In this document: piece after piece, positions 36,039 through 45,452 of the stretch
How positions within the stretch are numbered: the stretch's first letter is position 1
How the letters are laid out: the number at the start of each line of letters is the position of its first letter
Source: Nevskiales bacterium
GTDB taxonomy: Bacteria > Pseudomonadota > Gammaproteobacteria > Nevskiales > Nevskiaceae
Assembly: GCA_028698335.1 (NCBI GenBank)
Contig: JAQVDP010000014.1
Location: 1-64,000 of the forward strand
DNA: 64,000 nt
Direction of reading: 5' to 3'
Translations under genes and position numbers: made by a program
The notes under the pieces: generated by a model
Database searches by the model: none
What the model saw: the letters and a program-made list of their open reading frames with translations, nothing else
What the model was told of the DNA's origin: nothing

Positions 36039-36830
36039 TCAGCCGAACACGACCATGTTCTGACGGCTGAGCGCGGCGGCACGGCCGTCCGGCCCCCACA
36101 GGATGCCGCCCTGGCTGGTGTAGCCGTTGAGCGCGGCATCGAGCCGCCCGTCCATGCGCCAGCCCTGCAGCGGCAGGGTATGCAGGTCGTCGTTGAGGAA
36201 CTCGAGCATCCAGGTCATCGAGCTGCCGGCCGCGGGCGTGCGCAGATGCGACAGGGCGATGGGCGGGATGTAGTCGGCGAGCGCCAGCAGGTGGCTCTCG
36301 CTGGCATTGACGCCCTCGCGATCATGCATCGACAGCTCGACGATGCTCTCGGTAGACGCTTCGCCGCTGAACGGCAGACCGCCGCGCAGCCAGCGCGCCG
36401 AAAAATAGCGGGTGAAGTCCGGCGTCATCCCCGGCACGAAACGGAACGGAATCGCGCCGGCATCGTCGACGACCGGCTGCTGCGGCCGCAGGACCACCTG
36501 CGACGGCCGCTGCGCCCCGAAGATCCCGATCATCGTGCACAGCGGTTGCTGCGCGTCGCCGATCAGGCGGGCCTCGACGTGCGTGGCACTGCGCCCGGCC
36601 CGCAGCACTTGCGCCCGCGCGCGTACCGGCCCGGTCGGCACCGGCGCCATGAACGTCACCTGCAGGCTCCGCAGCGGCACCTCCGCCGGTACCAGCGCCC
36701 GCATCGCGATCCATCCGATCGCCGCCTGCAGGCCGCCGAACACGCTGCGCCCCTGCGACCACTGTCCGGGCACATCGACGCACCACACACCGTCGGTCTC
36801 AACAGCCGATTCCATCAATTCAGACCACAC
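36039..36830 (-). CDS. Thioesterase family protein (TesB-like)
   Basis: The 263-residue protein has the double hotdog layout of TesB/4HBT_3 acyl-CoA thioesterases: an N-terminal hotdog (PGQWSQGRSVFGGLQAAIGWIAMRAL, LRSLQVTFMAPVPTGPVRARAQVLRAGRSATHVEARL) and a C-terminal one (LSHLRTPAAGSSMTWMLEFLNDDL, YTSQGGILWGPDGRAAALSRQNMVVFG). It would hydrolyse acyl-CoA thioesters in the cytoplasm. The gene converges with the acylase gene, 18 bp apart, and diverges from the copper-efflux genes. A role in trimming acyl-CoA pools is likely; the chain-length preference is unknown. Confidence 0.9.
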   Translation of the reverse strand: MWSELMESAVETDGVWCVDVPGQWSQGRSVFGGLQAAIGWIAMRALVPAEVPLRSLQVTFMAPVPTGPVRARAQVLRAGRSATHVEARLIGDAQQPLCTMIGIFGAQRPSQVVLRPQQPVVDDAGAIPFRFVPGMTPDFTRYFSARWLRGGLPFSGEASTESIVELSMHDREGVNASESHLLALADYIPPIALSHLRTPAAGSSMTWMLEFLNDDLHTLPLQGWRMDGRLDAALNGYTSQGGILWGPDGRAAALSRQNMVVFG

Positions 36831-36916
36831 GCCAACTGTCTCCTGTCACGTCGCCCGCCACCCGCACCGCCACGGCTATGGGGCGCGGCACTCCTATTTC
36901 GGTCTATCATTAGAGC

Positions 36917-37330
36917 ATGAGACCGTTGCTGTCCCTGTTCTGCGTGCTCGGCCTGCTGATGCAGGGCCTCGCGCCTGCGTGGGCGGCTTCGATGGCAACA
37001 GCCGCGATGCAGCCACAGCCTATGCACGCGATGCAGGGCCATCATGGCGACGCGGAAACCGCGGTCGCCAAGGCGCCGTCGATGCCGGACTGCCATCATC
37101 AGGCCCGCGCCGACAACGACCCCGCCGGAACGACGATGCCCTGCTGCGATCAGCAGGGCGGCAGCTGCCACTGCCCCAGTGGCTGCGTCACCGCACCCGC
37201 CCTGCCGAGCAGCGACGCCACCCTCACCGAATACGTGCAGGCGCACTATCTGCTGGCCGCCCGCCAGCCCGGACTGCTGGCGCCCTTCACCCTGTCGCTG
37301 ATCCGACCACCGATATCCAACCTCCCCTGA
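36917..37330 (+). CDS. Small exported Cys/His-rich protein (CopL-like)
   Basis: The 137-residue protein has a signal peptide (LLSLFCVLGLLMQGLAPAWA). A central metal-binding stretch follows: Met/His-rich (MQPQPMHAMQGHHGD), then DCHHQ, PCCDQQGG and CHCPSGC. The layout resembles the CopL-type copper-responsive small proteins of Xanthomonas and relatives, although I assign it mainly by composition. It lies 61 bp upstream of the Cus-type operon and is probably cotranscribed, so it may bind periplasmic Cu(I)/Ag(I) for the pump or for regulation. It is not a CusF homologue by sequence. Confidence 0.75.
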   Translation: MRPLLSLFCVLGLLMQGLAPAWAASMATAAMQPQPMHAMQGHHGDAETAVAKAPSMPDCHHQARADNDPAGTTMPCCDQQGGSCHCPSGCVTAPALPSSDATLTEYVQAHYLLAARQPGLLAPFTLSLIRPPISNLP

Positions 37331-37391
37331 CGGCATCCGTTGCGAGCGCCCGTGCCGGCGCCCGCATTCGCATTTCCCGCAGGAGGAGGCC

Positions 37392-38675
37392 ATGCGCCAC
37401 CGACTCTCCCTTGTTCCAGCCCTGCTGATCGCAGGCGCCATCCAGTCCGTCGCGTTTGCGGCGCCACCACCGGCCGACGGGCCGGGATCCGATCCCGCTA
37501 CGCCTCGCCTCGCCCTGCCGCAGGCGATCGGGCTGGCGCTGCAGCGACAACCCAGGCTTGAGGCCGCATCGGCGCGGGCAGACGCCGCACGCGAGCAGGC
37601 CGCGGCGGCCGGGCGGCTTCCCGATCCGCAGTTGGTCGCGGGCTTCGGCAACCTGTCCGTCGACGACCCGAACCCCTATCGGGACGATGCCGAACGCATG
37701 GCGATGACGTCGCTGGGTCTGCAGCAGGCGTTCCCGGACGCCGAAAAGCGACGTCAGCAGCGCCAACAGGCGGAAGCCGAAGTCCGGATCCGCCAGGCCC
37801 GGGTCGAGCTCGAGCGCCTGCAGACCGCGCGCGACGCAGGCATGGCTTGGGCCGATGTCTGGGAGGCGGAGCGCGCCCAGCACCTGCTCACGACCCTGGT
37901 CGACGCGTTCGACACCCAGCTGCGCAGCCGCGAAATCGATCTGCGCAGCAATCTCGGACAGCAGGCGCGGGTGCACGACGCGGAAGTCAAACAGGCGCTG
38001 GCGCGCGACCGCCTGCATCAGTGGCAGCAACGCGAACGCAGCGCGCGCGCGCGGCTGCAGCGCTGGATCGGTGAACCGGCCGCCGGCGCCACCCCGGACA
38101 CCGCGCCCGAACTGGCGCCGGCCCCGGACCCGGACGCTGCGGACCGGCAGCTCGAACAGCACCCGCTGCTCACCGTCAGCCAGCGGCAGGCGGAGCGCGC
38201 CACCGCCGAGCTGGCACTCGCCAGGGCGGACTATCGCCCGGACTGGCGGGTCCAGCTCAGCTACGGCTACCGCCAGCCCTACGACGACCTGCTGTCGCTG
38301 CAGTTCGGGGTCGACCTGCCACTGTTCACGCGCAACCGGCAGGATCGCCGCCTCAGCGCGGCGGCGCTGAACCAGCAGGCCGCCGAAGCCGACACCGCGG
38401 ACCACCGCCGCGCGCTGCTCGAGGCGCTGCACAGCGCCTACGCGGACTGGCAGGTCACGTCGCAGCGCATCGTCGACTACGACCGCACGCTGCTGCCCGC
38501 GGCACAGGCCCGCAGCGAGGCCGCGCTGCGCAGCTATCGCGCCGGAGTCGGGGCCTTCGACGCGGTGCTGACAGCGCGCCAGGACCTGCTCGATCTCGAA
38601 TTGCTCCGCCTGAATCTGGGGGCCGAGCGCATCCGCGCCCGCCTGCAGATCCGCTACCTGCTTTCCGGAGAGTGA
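37392..38675 (+). CDS. TolC family protein, Cus-type outer membrane channel
   Basis: The 427-residue protein starts with a signal peptide (LVPALLIAGAIQSVAFA) after an AGGAGGAGG ribosome site. It has the two outer-membrane efflux repeats of TolC-type channels (ARADAAREQAAAAGRLPDPQLVAG; ALRSYRAGVGAFDAVLTARQDLLDLE). It is the first pump gene of the cusCBA-type operon; its stop is followed after 1 bp by the adaptor start. No Cys lipobox is obvious, unlike E. coli CusC. It would form the outer-membrane duct for metal export. Confidence 0.9.
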   Translation: MRHRLSLVPALLIAGAIQSVAFAAPPPADGPGSDPATPRLALPQAIGLALQRQPRLEAASARADAAREQAAAAGRLPDPQLVAGFGNLSVDDPNPYRDDAERMAMTSLGLQQAFPDAEKRRQQRQQAEAEVRIRQARVELERLQTARDAGMAWADVWEAERAQHLLTTLVDAFDTQLRSREIDLRSNLGQQARVHDAEVKQALARDRLHQWQQRERSARARLQRWIGEPAAGATPDTAPELAPAPDPDAADRQLEQHPLLTVSQRQAERATAELALARADYRPDWRVQLSYGYRQPYDDLLSLQFGVDLPLFTRNRQDRRLSAAALNQQAAEADTADHRRALLEALHSAYADWQVTSQRIVDYDRTLLPAAQARSEAALRSYRAGVGAFDAVLTARQDLLDLELLRLNLGAERIRARLQIRYLLSGE

Positions 38676-38676
38676 C

Positions 38677-40002
38677 ATGAAAACCGCTCACACCCTGTCC
38701 ATCGCGCTGATTGCCGCGCTTGGCGGCGCCACCGCGACCTGGCTGCTGGTCGCCCCCGATCACGACATGGAACCGCCGCCGGAGGCTGCGGCGCCGCAAA
38801 CCACCGCGGCGATAACCGAGCATCGCGCCACGGCCGAACCCGAGGTGCTGTACTGGTATGACCCGATGAAGCCCGAAGTACACTTCGACAAACCGGGCAA
38901 GTCGCCGTTCATGGACATGCAGCTCGTTCCGAAGTACGCCGAAGCGGTCGGCGAAACCGGAACGGTATCGGTCTCGCCCGACATGGTGCAGAGCCTCGGC
39001 ATCCGCACCGCTGCCGTCGAGGGCGGCGTGTTCTGGCAACGCGTCGATACCGTCGGCGCGGTCGACATCAACCCGCACCTGATCCGCGTCGTCGAGAGTC
39101 GGGCCAAGGGCTGGATCGAAAGCCAGACGGTCCACAACGTCGGCGAAACGGTGCACGCCGGTCAGGAAGTCGCCGGCATCTATTCGCCGGAACTGTATGC
39201 CGCGCAGGAGGAACTGCTGCTGGCCCGCCGGAGCGGCGACACCGAGCTGATCGCCGCCGCGCGACAGCGCCTCGAACTGCTCGGCGCGGCCGACAGCCAG
39301 ATCGACTCGATCCTGCGCCGCGGCCGTGCCGACCGGCAGATCGAGCTGTACGCACCGATCGACGGCGTGGTTCTCGACATCGGCGCCCACGAGGGCAAGC
39401 AGATCGGTCCGGGCATGCCGCTGATGCGCATCGCCGACCTGTCGCAGGTCTGGATCATCGCCGAAGTCCCGGAGTCCCAGGCGACCTGGATCGCCCCGGG
39501 CCGCGCCGCCGAGGCCCGTTTTGCGGCCCTGCCCGGCGAGGTGTTCGAGGGCACGGTCGACTACACGTATCCGACGCTCGATGCGACCACCCGCACGATG
39601 TCGGTGCGGCTGGTCTTCGACAACAGCAACGGCCGCCTCAAGCCCGGCATGTACGCCGACGTCAGTCTCTACGGCGGCGGCCGGCGCGAAGCCGTCCTGG
39701 TACCGTCGGAGGCGCTGATCCGCACCGGCACCCGGACCGTGGTGATCGTCGCCGGGGACGACAACCGCTTCCGTCCGGTGCAGGTCGAGGCGGGGCCGGA
39801 ACGCGACAACCGCACGGTGATTCTCGCCGGCCTGCATCCGGGGCAGCACGTGGTGGTCTCGGGTCAGTTCCTGATCGACTCCGAAGCCAGTCTGCGCGGC
39901 GCGTTCAACCGCATGACAGCGGCCGCGGGCAAGCCGCACGACGCGACCCATCCGCAGGACGACGCGACTCCCGGCATGCAGCATGAGGGGCAGCAGCCAT
40001 GA
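38677..40002 (+). CDS. cusB: Cus-type efflux RND periplasmic adaptor with heavy-metal-binding domain
   Basis: The 441-residue adaptor has a membrane-anchor/signal segment and then a short heavy-metal-binding domain at 59-85 with the YxYDPMKP...[11 protein letters not shown] pattern. That domain is typical of CusB/SilB relatives and probably takes up Cu(I)/Ag(I). After it follow the beta-barrel, lipoyl and alpha-hairpin parts ([38 protein letters not shown]), and late [14 protein letters not shown]. Its last codons overlap the CusA start (ATGA). It links the channel encoded before it to the pump encoded after it. Confidence 0.93.
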   Translation: MKTAHTLSIALIAALGGATATWLLVAPDHDMEPPPEAAAPQTTAAITEHRATAEPEVLYWYDPMKPEVHFDKPGKSPFMDMQLVPKYAEAVGETGTVSVSPDMVQSLGIRTAAVEGGVFWQRVDTVGAVDINPHLIRVVESRAKGWIESQTVHNVGETVHAGQEVAGIYSPELYAAQEELLLARRSGDTELIAAARQRLELLGAADSQIDSILRRGRADRQIELYAPIDGVVLDIGAHEGKQIGPGMPLMRIADLSQVWIIAEVPESQATWIAPGRAAEARFAALPGEVFEGTVDYTYPTLDATTRTMSVRLVFDNSNGRLKPGMYADVSLYGGGRREAVLVPSEALIRTGTRTVVIVAGDDNRFRPVQVEAGPERDNRTVILAGLHPGQHVVVSGQFLIDSEASLRGAFNRMTAAAGKPHDATHPQDDATPGMQHEGQQP

Positions 40003-43000
40003 TCGCGCGCATCATCCGCTGGTCGATCGGCAATCGCCTGCTGGTGCTGATGGCGACGGGCCTGGCGATCGCCTGGGGGGCATGGTCGGCACTGCATACC
40101 CCGCTCGACGCGATTCCGGACCTGTCCGACGTGCAGGTGATCATCCGCACCACCTATCCGGGTCAGGCACCGCAGGTCGTCGAGGACCAGGTGACCTATC
40201 CGCTGACGACGACGATGCTGTCGGTGCCGCACGCCAAGAGCGTGCGCGGCTACTCGATGTTCGGCGAGTCGCTCGTCTATGTGCTGTTCGAGGACGGCAC
40301 CGATCTGTACTGGGCACGCTCACGCGTGCTCGAGTATCTGTCGCAGGTCCAGGGCTCGATGCCCGAAGGTGCCCGCGCCGCGCTGGGCCCCGACGCGACC
40401 GGCGTCGGCTGGGTCTACGAGTACGCGCTGGTCGACCGCAGCGGCCGCCACGACATCAGCCAGCTGCGCTCGACCCAGGACTGGTTCCTGCGCTACGAGC
40501 TCAAGAGCGTCCCCGACGTCGCCGAGGTGGCAACCCTGGGCGGCTTCTCGCGCCAGTACCAGATCGTTGTCGATCCTGACCGGCTGCGCGCCTTCGGCCT
40601 GACCCTGGACACGGTGATCGGCGCGCTGCGCGACGCCAACCAGGAGGTCGGCGGTTCGGTTCTGGAAATGGCCGAGGCCGAATACATGGTGCGCATGCGC
40701 GGCTATCTCGGCAGCCTCGACGACTTCCGCGCGATTCCACTCGGTCTCGGCGACCAGGGCACACCGGTGCTGCTCGGCGACGTCGCCACCGTCCAGCTCG
40801 GTCCGCAGCTGCGCAGAGGCATCGCCGAACTCGACGGCGAGGGCGAGGTGGTCGGCGGCGTCATCGTGATGCGCTACGGCGCCAACGCGCTGGACACGAT
40901 CCGCGCGGTGAAGAGGAAACTCGCCGGGCTGAAGCGCAGCCTGCCCGAGGGCGTCGAGGTCGTCGAGACCTACGACCGCTCGGCCCTGATCGAACGCGCG
41001 GTCCACACCCTGAGCGGCAAGCTGGCCGAGGAGTTCGTCGTCGTCGCGATCATCTGCGCCGCGTTCCTGTTCCATCTGCGCTCCGCACTGGTGGCGATCG
41101 TGACCCTGCCGGTCGGCGTCCTGATCGCATTCATCGTGATGCGGCACCAGGGCATCAACGCCAACATCATGTCGCTCGGCGGCATCGCCATCGCCATCGG
41201 CGCGATGGTCGATGCCGCCGTCGTGATGATCGAGAACGCCCACAAGAAACTCGAACAGTGGCGGCATGCGCACCCGGGGGCGACGCCGACCGCGCGCGAG
41301 CGCACCGCCTTGCTCGGAGATGCCGCCGCCGAGGTGGGCCCCGCCCTGTTCTTCTCGCTGCTGATCATCACGCTGTCGTTCATCCCGGTATTCACGCTGC
41401 AGGCGCAGGAGGGGCGCCTGTTTGCCCCGCTGGCCTTCACCAAGACCTACGCGATGGCCGCCGCCGCGGGGCTGTCGGTCACGCTGACGCCGGTGCTGAT
41501 GACCCTGTTCGTCCGTGGCCGCCTGCGGGACGAGGAGGACAACCCGATCAACCGCGTGCTGATCCGGGCCTACCGCCCGCTGATCGACGCCGTGCTGCGC
41601 CACCCCTGGGCGACGCTGGTACTTGCCGGCGCGGCGCTGCTCGCGACCGCGTGGCCGGTGAGTCGGCTCGGCAGCGAGTTCATGCCGCCGCTGGACGAAG
41701 GCGACATCCTGTACATGCCGACGGCACTGCCCGGCCTGTCCGCCGGCAAGGCGGCGCAGCTGGTGCAGCAGACCGATCGGATCATCAAGAGCATTCCCGA
41801 GGTCGCGCAGGTCTTCGGCAAGGCCGGCCGGGCCGAAACCGCAACCGATCCGGCACCGCTGGAGATGATCGAAACCACGATCCGCCTCAAGCCGAAGGAC
41901 CAGTGGCGCCCCGGCATGACCCACGACAAGCTGATCGCCGAACTCGATGCGGCCCTGCAGATTCCGGGCATGGGCAACGTCTGGGTACAGCCGATCCGCA
42001 ATCGCATCGACATGCTCGCCACCGGCATCAAGTCGCCGGTCGGCATCAAGATCGCCGGGCCGGACCTGGACGAGATCGAGCGCATCGGCGCGCAGGTCGA
42101 ACAGGTGATCCGCGACGTTCCCGGCACGGTCTCGGTGTTCGCCGAACGCGTCGGTGACGGGCGCTACATCGAGATTCATCCGGACCGCATCGCCGCGGCG
42201 CGCTTCGGCCTGTCGATCGCGGACGTGCAGCGCATCGTCGCGTTCGCGATCGGCGGCCGCAATCTCGGCGAGGTGGTCGACGGGCTGGCGCGCTACCCGA
42301 TCAACCTGCGCTATCCGCGCGAACTGCGCGACTCCCTGACCGACCTGCGGGAGTTGCCGGTGATCCAGCGCTCCGGCGCCACGGTGACGCTGGGACAGAT
42401 CGCCCGCATCGAGGTCGCCGACGGTCCGCCGATGATCCGCAGCGAGAACGCGCGCCCGGCCGGCTACGTCTACGTCGACATCCGCGGTCGCGATCTGGGC
42501 GCCTATGTCGCCGACGCGCAGCGGGCGGTCCGCAGCCGGATCGAACTGCCGACCGGCTATTCGATCAGCTGGTCGGGCCAGTTCGAGTATCTCGAGCGCG
42601 CCGCGGCACGGCTCGAGATCGCGATTCCGCTGACCCTGGCGATCATCTTCGTGCTGCTGTATCTGACCTTCGGCCACGTCGGCGAGGCGGCCCTGATCAT
42701 GGCGTCGCTGCCGTTCGCGCTGGTCGGGGGCTACTGGCTGATCTATCTGCTCGGCCACCATCTGTCGATCGCCTCCGCGGTCGGCTTCATCGCGCTCGCC
42801 GGCGTCGCCGCCGAGTTCGGCGTGGTCATGCTGATCTACCTCAAGCATGCGCTGGCCGCCCGCGAAGCCGACGGCACGCTGCGCACCGAGGCGGATCTGC
42901 GCACGGCCATCATCGAGGGTGCGGTGCTGCGCGTGCGGCCCAAGGCGATGACCGTTGCGGTGATCGTGGCCGGCCTGCTGCCGCTGTTCTGGGGCGCGGG

Positions 43001-43145
43001 GACGGGTTCGGAGGTGATGCAGCGGATCGCCGCGCCGATGGTCGGGGGCATGCTGACCGCACCGGCGTTGTCGATGATCGTATTGCCGGCCGCCTACCTG
43101 CTGCTCGGACGCCGGCGCTTGGCGCGACACGAATCCACAGCATAA
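39999..43145 (+). CDS. cusA: Copper/silver efflux RND transporter permease CusA
   Basis: The 1048-residue HME-type pump aligns closely with E. coli CusA. All three Met residues of its periplasmic metal site are at identical numbers: Met573 (LYMPTALPG), Met623 (APLEMIETT) and Met672 (NRIDMLATG). The helix-4 proton-relay motif is [18 protein letters not shown]. Such conservation argues for Cu(I)/Ag(I) rather than Zn/Co/Ni as substrate. It overlaps the adaptor gene by 4 bp. An EEP-family gene follows after 31 bp and may be read through. Confidence 0.96.
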   Translation: MIARIIRWSIGNRLLVLMATGLAIAWGAWSALHTPLDAIPDLSDVQVIIRTTYPGQAPQVVEDQVTYPLTTTMLSVPHAKSVRGYSMFGESLVYVLFEDGTDLYWARSRVLEYLSQVQGSMPEGARAALGPDATGVGWVYEYALVDRSGRHDISQLRSTQDWFLRYELKSVPDVAEVATLGGFSRQYQIVVDPDRLRAFGLTLDTVIGALRDANQEVGGSVLEMAEAEYMVRMRGYLGSLDDFRAIPLGLGDQGTPVLLGDVATVQLGPQLRRGIAELDGEGEVVGGVIVMRYGANALDTIRAVKRKLAGLKRSLPEGVEVVETYDRSALIERAVHTLSGKLAEEFVVVAIICAAFLFHLRSALVAIVTLPVGVLIAFIVMRHQGINANIMSLGGIAIAIGAMVDAAVVMIENAHKKLEQWRHAHPGATPTARERTALLGDAAAEVGPALFFSLLIITLSFIPVFTLQAQEGRLFAPLAFTKTYAMAAAAGLSVTLTPVLMTLFVRGRLRDEEDNPINRVLIRAYRPLIDAVLRHPWATLVLAGAALLATAWPVSRLGSEFMPPLDEGDILYMPTALPGLSAGKAAQLVQQTDRIIKSIPEVAQVFGKAGRAETATDPAPLEMIETTIRLKPKDQWRPGMTHDKLIAELDAALQIPGMGNVWVQPIRNRIDMLATGIKSPVGIKIAGPDLDEIERIGAQVEQVIRDVPGTVSVFAERVGDGRYIEIHPDRIAAARFGLSIADVQRIVAFAIGGRNLGEVVDGLARYPINLRYPRELRDSLTDLRELPVIQRSGATVTLGQIARIEVADGPPMIRSENARPAGYVYVDIRGRDLGAYVADAQRAVRSRIELPTGYSISWSGQFEYLERAAARLEIAIPLTLAIIFVLLYLTFGHVGEAALIMASLPFALVGGYWLIYLLGHHLSIASAVGFIALAGVAAEFGVVMLIYLKHALAAREADGTLRTEADLRTAIIEGAVLRVRPKAMTVAVIVAGLLPLFWGAGTGSEVMQRIAAPMVGGMLTAPALSMIVLPAAYLLLGRRRLARHESTA

Positions 43146-43176
43146 TGAGGCACCCCACCGCCGGTGATCCGATGCC

Positions 43177-43956
43177 ATGACCGAAGCCGTTTCCACGCCC
43201 GCCCCGACGGATGAGCGGCCGCTGCGCATCCTGACACTGAACATGCAGGTCGGGATGCCGACGGAGCACTACCGGCACTACTTCACCGGCGCGTGGCGCC
43301 ACGTGCTGCCGTCGAAGGGCGTACGCCACAACCTCGACCGCATCGCCGAGCTGCTCGCCGAGTACGACGTCGTCGCGCTGCAGGAGGCCGACGCCGGCAG
43401 CATGCGCACCGCCAGGCTCAACCAGGTCGAATACCTCGCGCATCGCGCCGGTTTCCCGCACTGGCACGTCGCGGTCAACCGCAATCTCGCGCCGCTGGCG
43501 CAACATGCGATCGGCCTGCTGTCGCGCTTTCCGCTGCACGACACCCGTCATCACCCGCTGCCCGGCCGCTTTCGCGGCCGCGGCGCGCTCGAAGCCCACG
43601 TGCGTGAACCCGGCCACCAGCCGCTGCACCTGATGGTGGCGCATCTGGCGCTGGGACGACTGTCGCGGGAACGCCAGCTCAGCTATCTGGCGGATCTGGC
43701 CGACCCCGGCGCCGACACGGTGCTGATGGGGGACTTCAACTGCGAGCCGCTGGAACTCGAGCAGCATCCGCAGCTGCGCCGCATCGGATTCAGCCCGGTG
43801 CACGTCGACCCGACCTATCCGAGCTGGAGCCCCAAGCGCAGCATCGACCACATGCTGGTGACGCCGTCGGTCACGACGCGTGCGGCCCGTGTGCTCGAAC
43901 ATCGGCTGTCCGACCATCTGCCGGTCGCCACGGAGGTCCTGTTGCGCCAGCAATGA
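43177..43956 (+). CDS. Endonuclease/exonuclease/phosphatase family protein
   Basis: The 259-residue protein has the EEP metal-dependent hydrolase fold: RILTLNMQVG near the start, the metal Glu in VVALQEADAG, GDFNCEPLEL, and the paired SIDHMLVT and LSDHLPV with catalytic Asp-His near the end. The family includes nucleases and phosphodiesterases of lipids or nucleotides. No signal peptide is visible, so a cytoplasmic or membrane-surface role is likely. It is coupled by a 4-bp overlap to the cardiolipin synthase gene. This pairing of EEP protein and cardiolipin synthase is common and hints at phospholipid metabolism. Confidence 0.92.
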   Translation: MTEAVSTPAPTDERPLRILTLNMQVGMPTEHYRHYFTGAWRHVLPSKGVRHNLDRIAELLAEYDVVALQEADAGSMRTARLNQVEYLAHRAGFPHWHVAVNRNLAPLAQHAIGLLSRFPLHDTRHHPLPGRFRGRGALEAHVREPGHQPLHLMVAHLALGRLSRERQLSYLADLADPGADTVLMGDFNCEPLELEQHPQLRRIGFSPVHVDPTYPSWSPKRSIDHMLVTPSVTTRAARVLEHRLSDHLPVATEVLLRQQ

Positions 43957-45398
43957 ACACCGACGCCAGTTTCTGGTCCGCGCTGCTGAGCCTATGGGCC
44001 GGGGTCGGCCTGTTCGCGGCCGGCCACGCCCTGCTCAACAAGAGTGATCCGCGCTCCGCCTGGGGCTGGATCGCGGTGTGCTGGCTGTTTCCCTTTGCCG
44101 GGCCGGCGTTGTACTTCCTGTTCGGCATCAACCGCATCCAGACGCGCGCGCACCAGCTCGGCTTCGACCGCCGCCGTTCGGCCCTGGAAATCGGCACCGA
44201 GCATGCCGAGGACGCGCGCAATTCCGGCGCGCACGCAGGCATCCCCGAATCGCTCGGCGAGGTCGTGCGCACCGCCGACGTCCTGACCCGACGCCCCCTG
44301 CTCGACGGCAACCGCATCGGCCTGCTGCACAACGGCGAGCAGACCTACCCGCGCATGCTGGACGCGATCGACTCGGCCCGGCACTCGATCTATCTGGCCA
44401 GCTACATCTTCGACGTCGACGACTGCGGCCGGCGCTTCGCCGAAGCGCTGGCGCGGGCTCACGCCCGCGGCGTCGACGTGCGCGTGCTCATCGACGGCAT
44501 CGGCGAGCGCTACTCGCCGCGTCGCATGAGCCGCCTGCTCCGGCGCATGGGCGTTCCGGTCTCCATCTTCAATCCGCTGCGCCTGCTGCCGCCGGCCCTG
44601 CACCTGAACCTGCGCAACCACCGCAAGCTGCTGCTGGTCGACGGACGCGTTGGCTTCACCGGCGGAATGAACATCAGCCGCCGCCATCTCGCCGCGGACC
44701 CGACCCGGCGCACGCGCGTGACCGATCTGCACTTCGAGGTCAGCGGCCCGATCCTCGGCCAGCTCGCCGAGGTCTTCGCCGAGGACTGGCGCTACAGCAC
44801 CCGTGCGCTGCCGCCGCCCCCGCCGGAGGCGCGCGACGATGCCGACGGATCGATGACCTGCCGGGTGATCGCCGACGGCCCCAACGAGGACTTCGACCAT
44901 CTGTCGCTGGTGCTGCAGGCCGCCATTTCGGCAGCGCGCAAGCGCATCCGCATCATGACGCCGTATTTCCTGCCACCGACCGAAGTCGCCGGCGAGTTGC
45001 GTGCTGCTGCATTGCGCGGTGTCGAGGTCGAAATCATTCTGCCGGCGAAGAACAACCTGCCGTTCGTGCACTGGGCCAGCCGCCACCAGTTGTGGCAGCT
45101 GATGCGCTACGGCGTCAGCGTCTTCTATCAACCGCCGCCGTTCTGCCACAGCAAGCTGTTCGTGGTCGACGACTGCTACGCGCAGATCGGCTCCGCCAAT
45201 CTCGACGCCCGCAGCCTGCGGCTGAACTTCGAACTGGCGCTGGAAACCTACGACGTCGCCTTCGCGCAGAACCTGGCCGCCCACTTCGAGGCCACCCGCG
45301 CGGTGTCGACACCGCTCGAACCCGACGTTCTGCTCAACCGCAGCCTGGCGGCACGGACCCGCGACGCCTTCTTCTGGCTGTTCTCGCCGTACATGTAG
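43953..45398 (+). CDS. cls: Cardiolipin synthase (ClsA type)
   Basis: The 481-residue inner-membrane enzyme joins two phosphatidylglycerol molecules (or related donors) to cardiolipin. Two N-terminal helices with the PLDc_N pattern (ALLSLWAGVGLFAAGHALL; WIAVCWLFPFAGPALYFLFGINR) precede two phospholipase D HKD motifs, NHRKLLLVDGRVGFTGGMN and CHSKLFVVDDCYAQIGSAN. The ATG at 43953 overlaps the EEP stop codon. A strong inverted repeat (45409-45439) ends the transcript against the convergent exported-protein gene. Confidence 0.95.
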   Translation: MNTDASFWSALLSLWAGVGLFAAGHALLNKSDPRSAWGWIAVCWLFPFAGPALYFLFGINRIQTRAHQLGFDRRRSALEIGTEHAEDARNSGAHAGIPESLGEVVRTADVLTRRPLLDGNRIGLLHNGEQTYPRMLDAIDSARHSIYLASYIFDVDDCGRRFAEALARAHARGVDVRVLIDGIGERYSPRRMSRLLRRMGVPVSIFNPLRLLPPALHLNLRNHRKLLLVDGRVGFTGGMNISRRHLAADPTRRTRVTDLHFEVSGPILGQLAEVFAEDWRYSTRALPPPPPEARDDADGSMTCRVIADGPNEDFDHLSLVLQAAISAARKRIRIMTPYFLPPTEVAGELRAAALRGVEVEIILPAKNNLPFVHWASRHQLWQLMRYGVSVFYQPPPFCHSKLFVVDDCYAQIGSANLDARSLRLNFELALETYDVAFAQNLAAHFEATRAVSTPLEPDVLLNRSLAARTRDAFFWLFSPYM

Positions 45399-45408
45399 CG
45401 TCGACGGC

Positions 45409-45439
45409 GTGGCGGCCGGCCGCACTGCCCGGCCGCCAC
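45409..45439. terminator. Shared hairpin between convergent genes
   Basis: GTGGCGGCCGG (45409-45419) pairs perfectly with CCGGCCGCCAC (45429-45439) over a 9-base loop. It lies between the cardiolipin synthase stop and the stop of the convergent gene at 45453, and no T run is present on either side. Confidence 0.5.
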
Positions 45440-45452
45440 ACGACCGCCGCGC

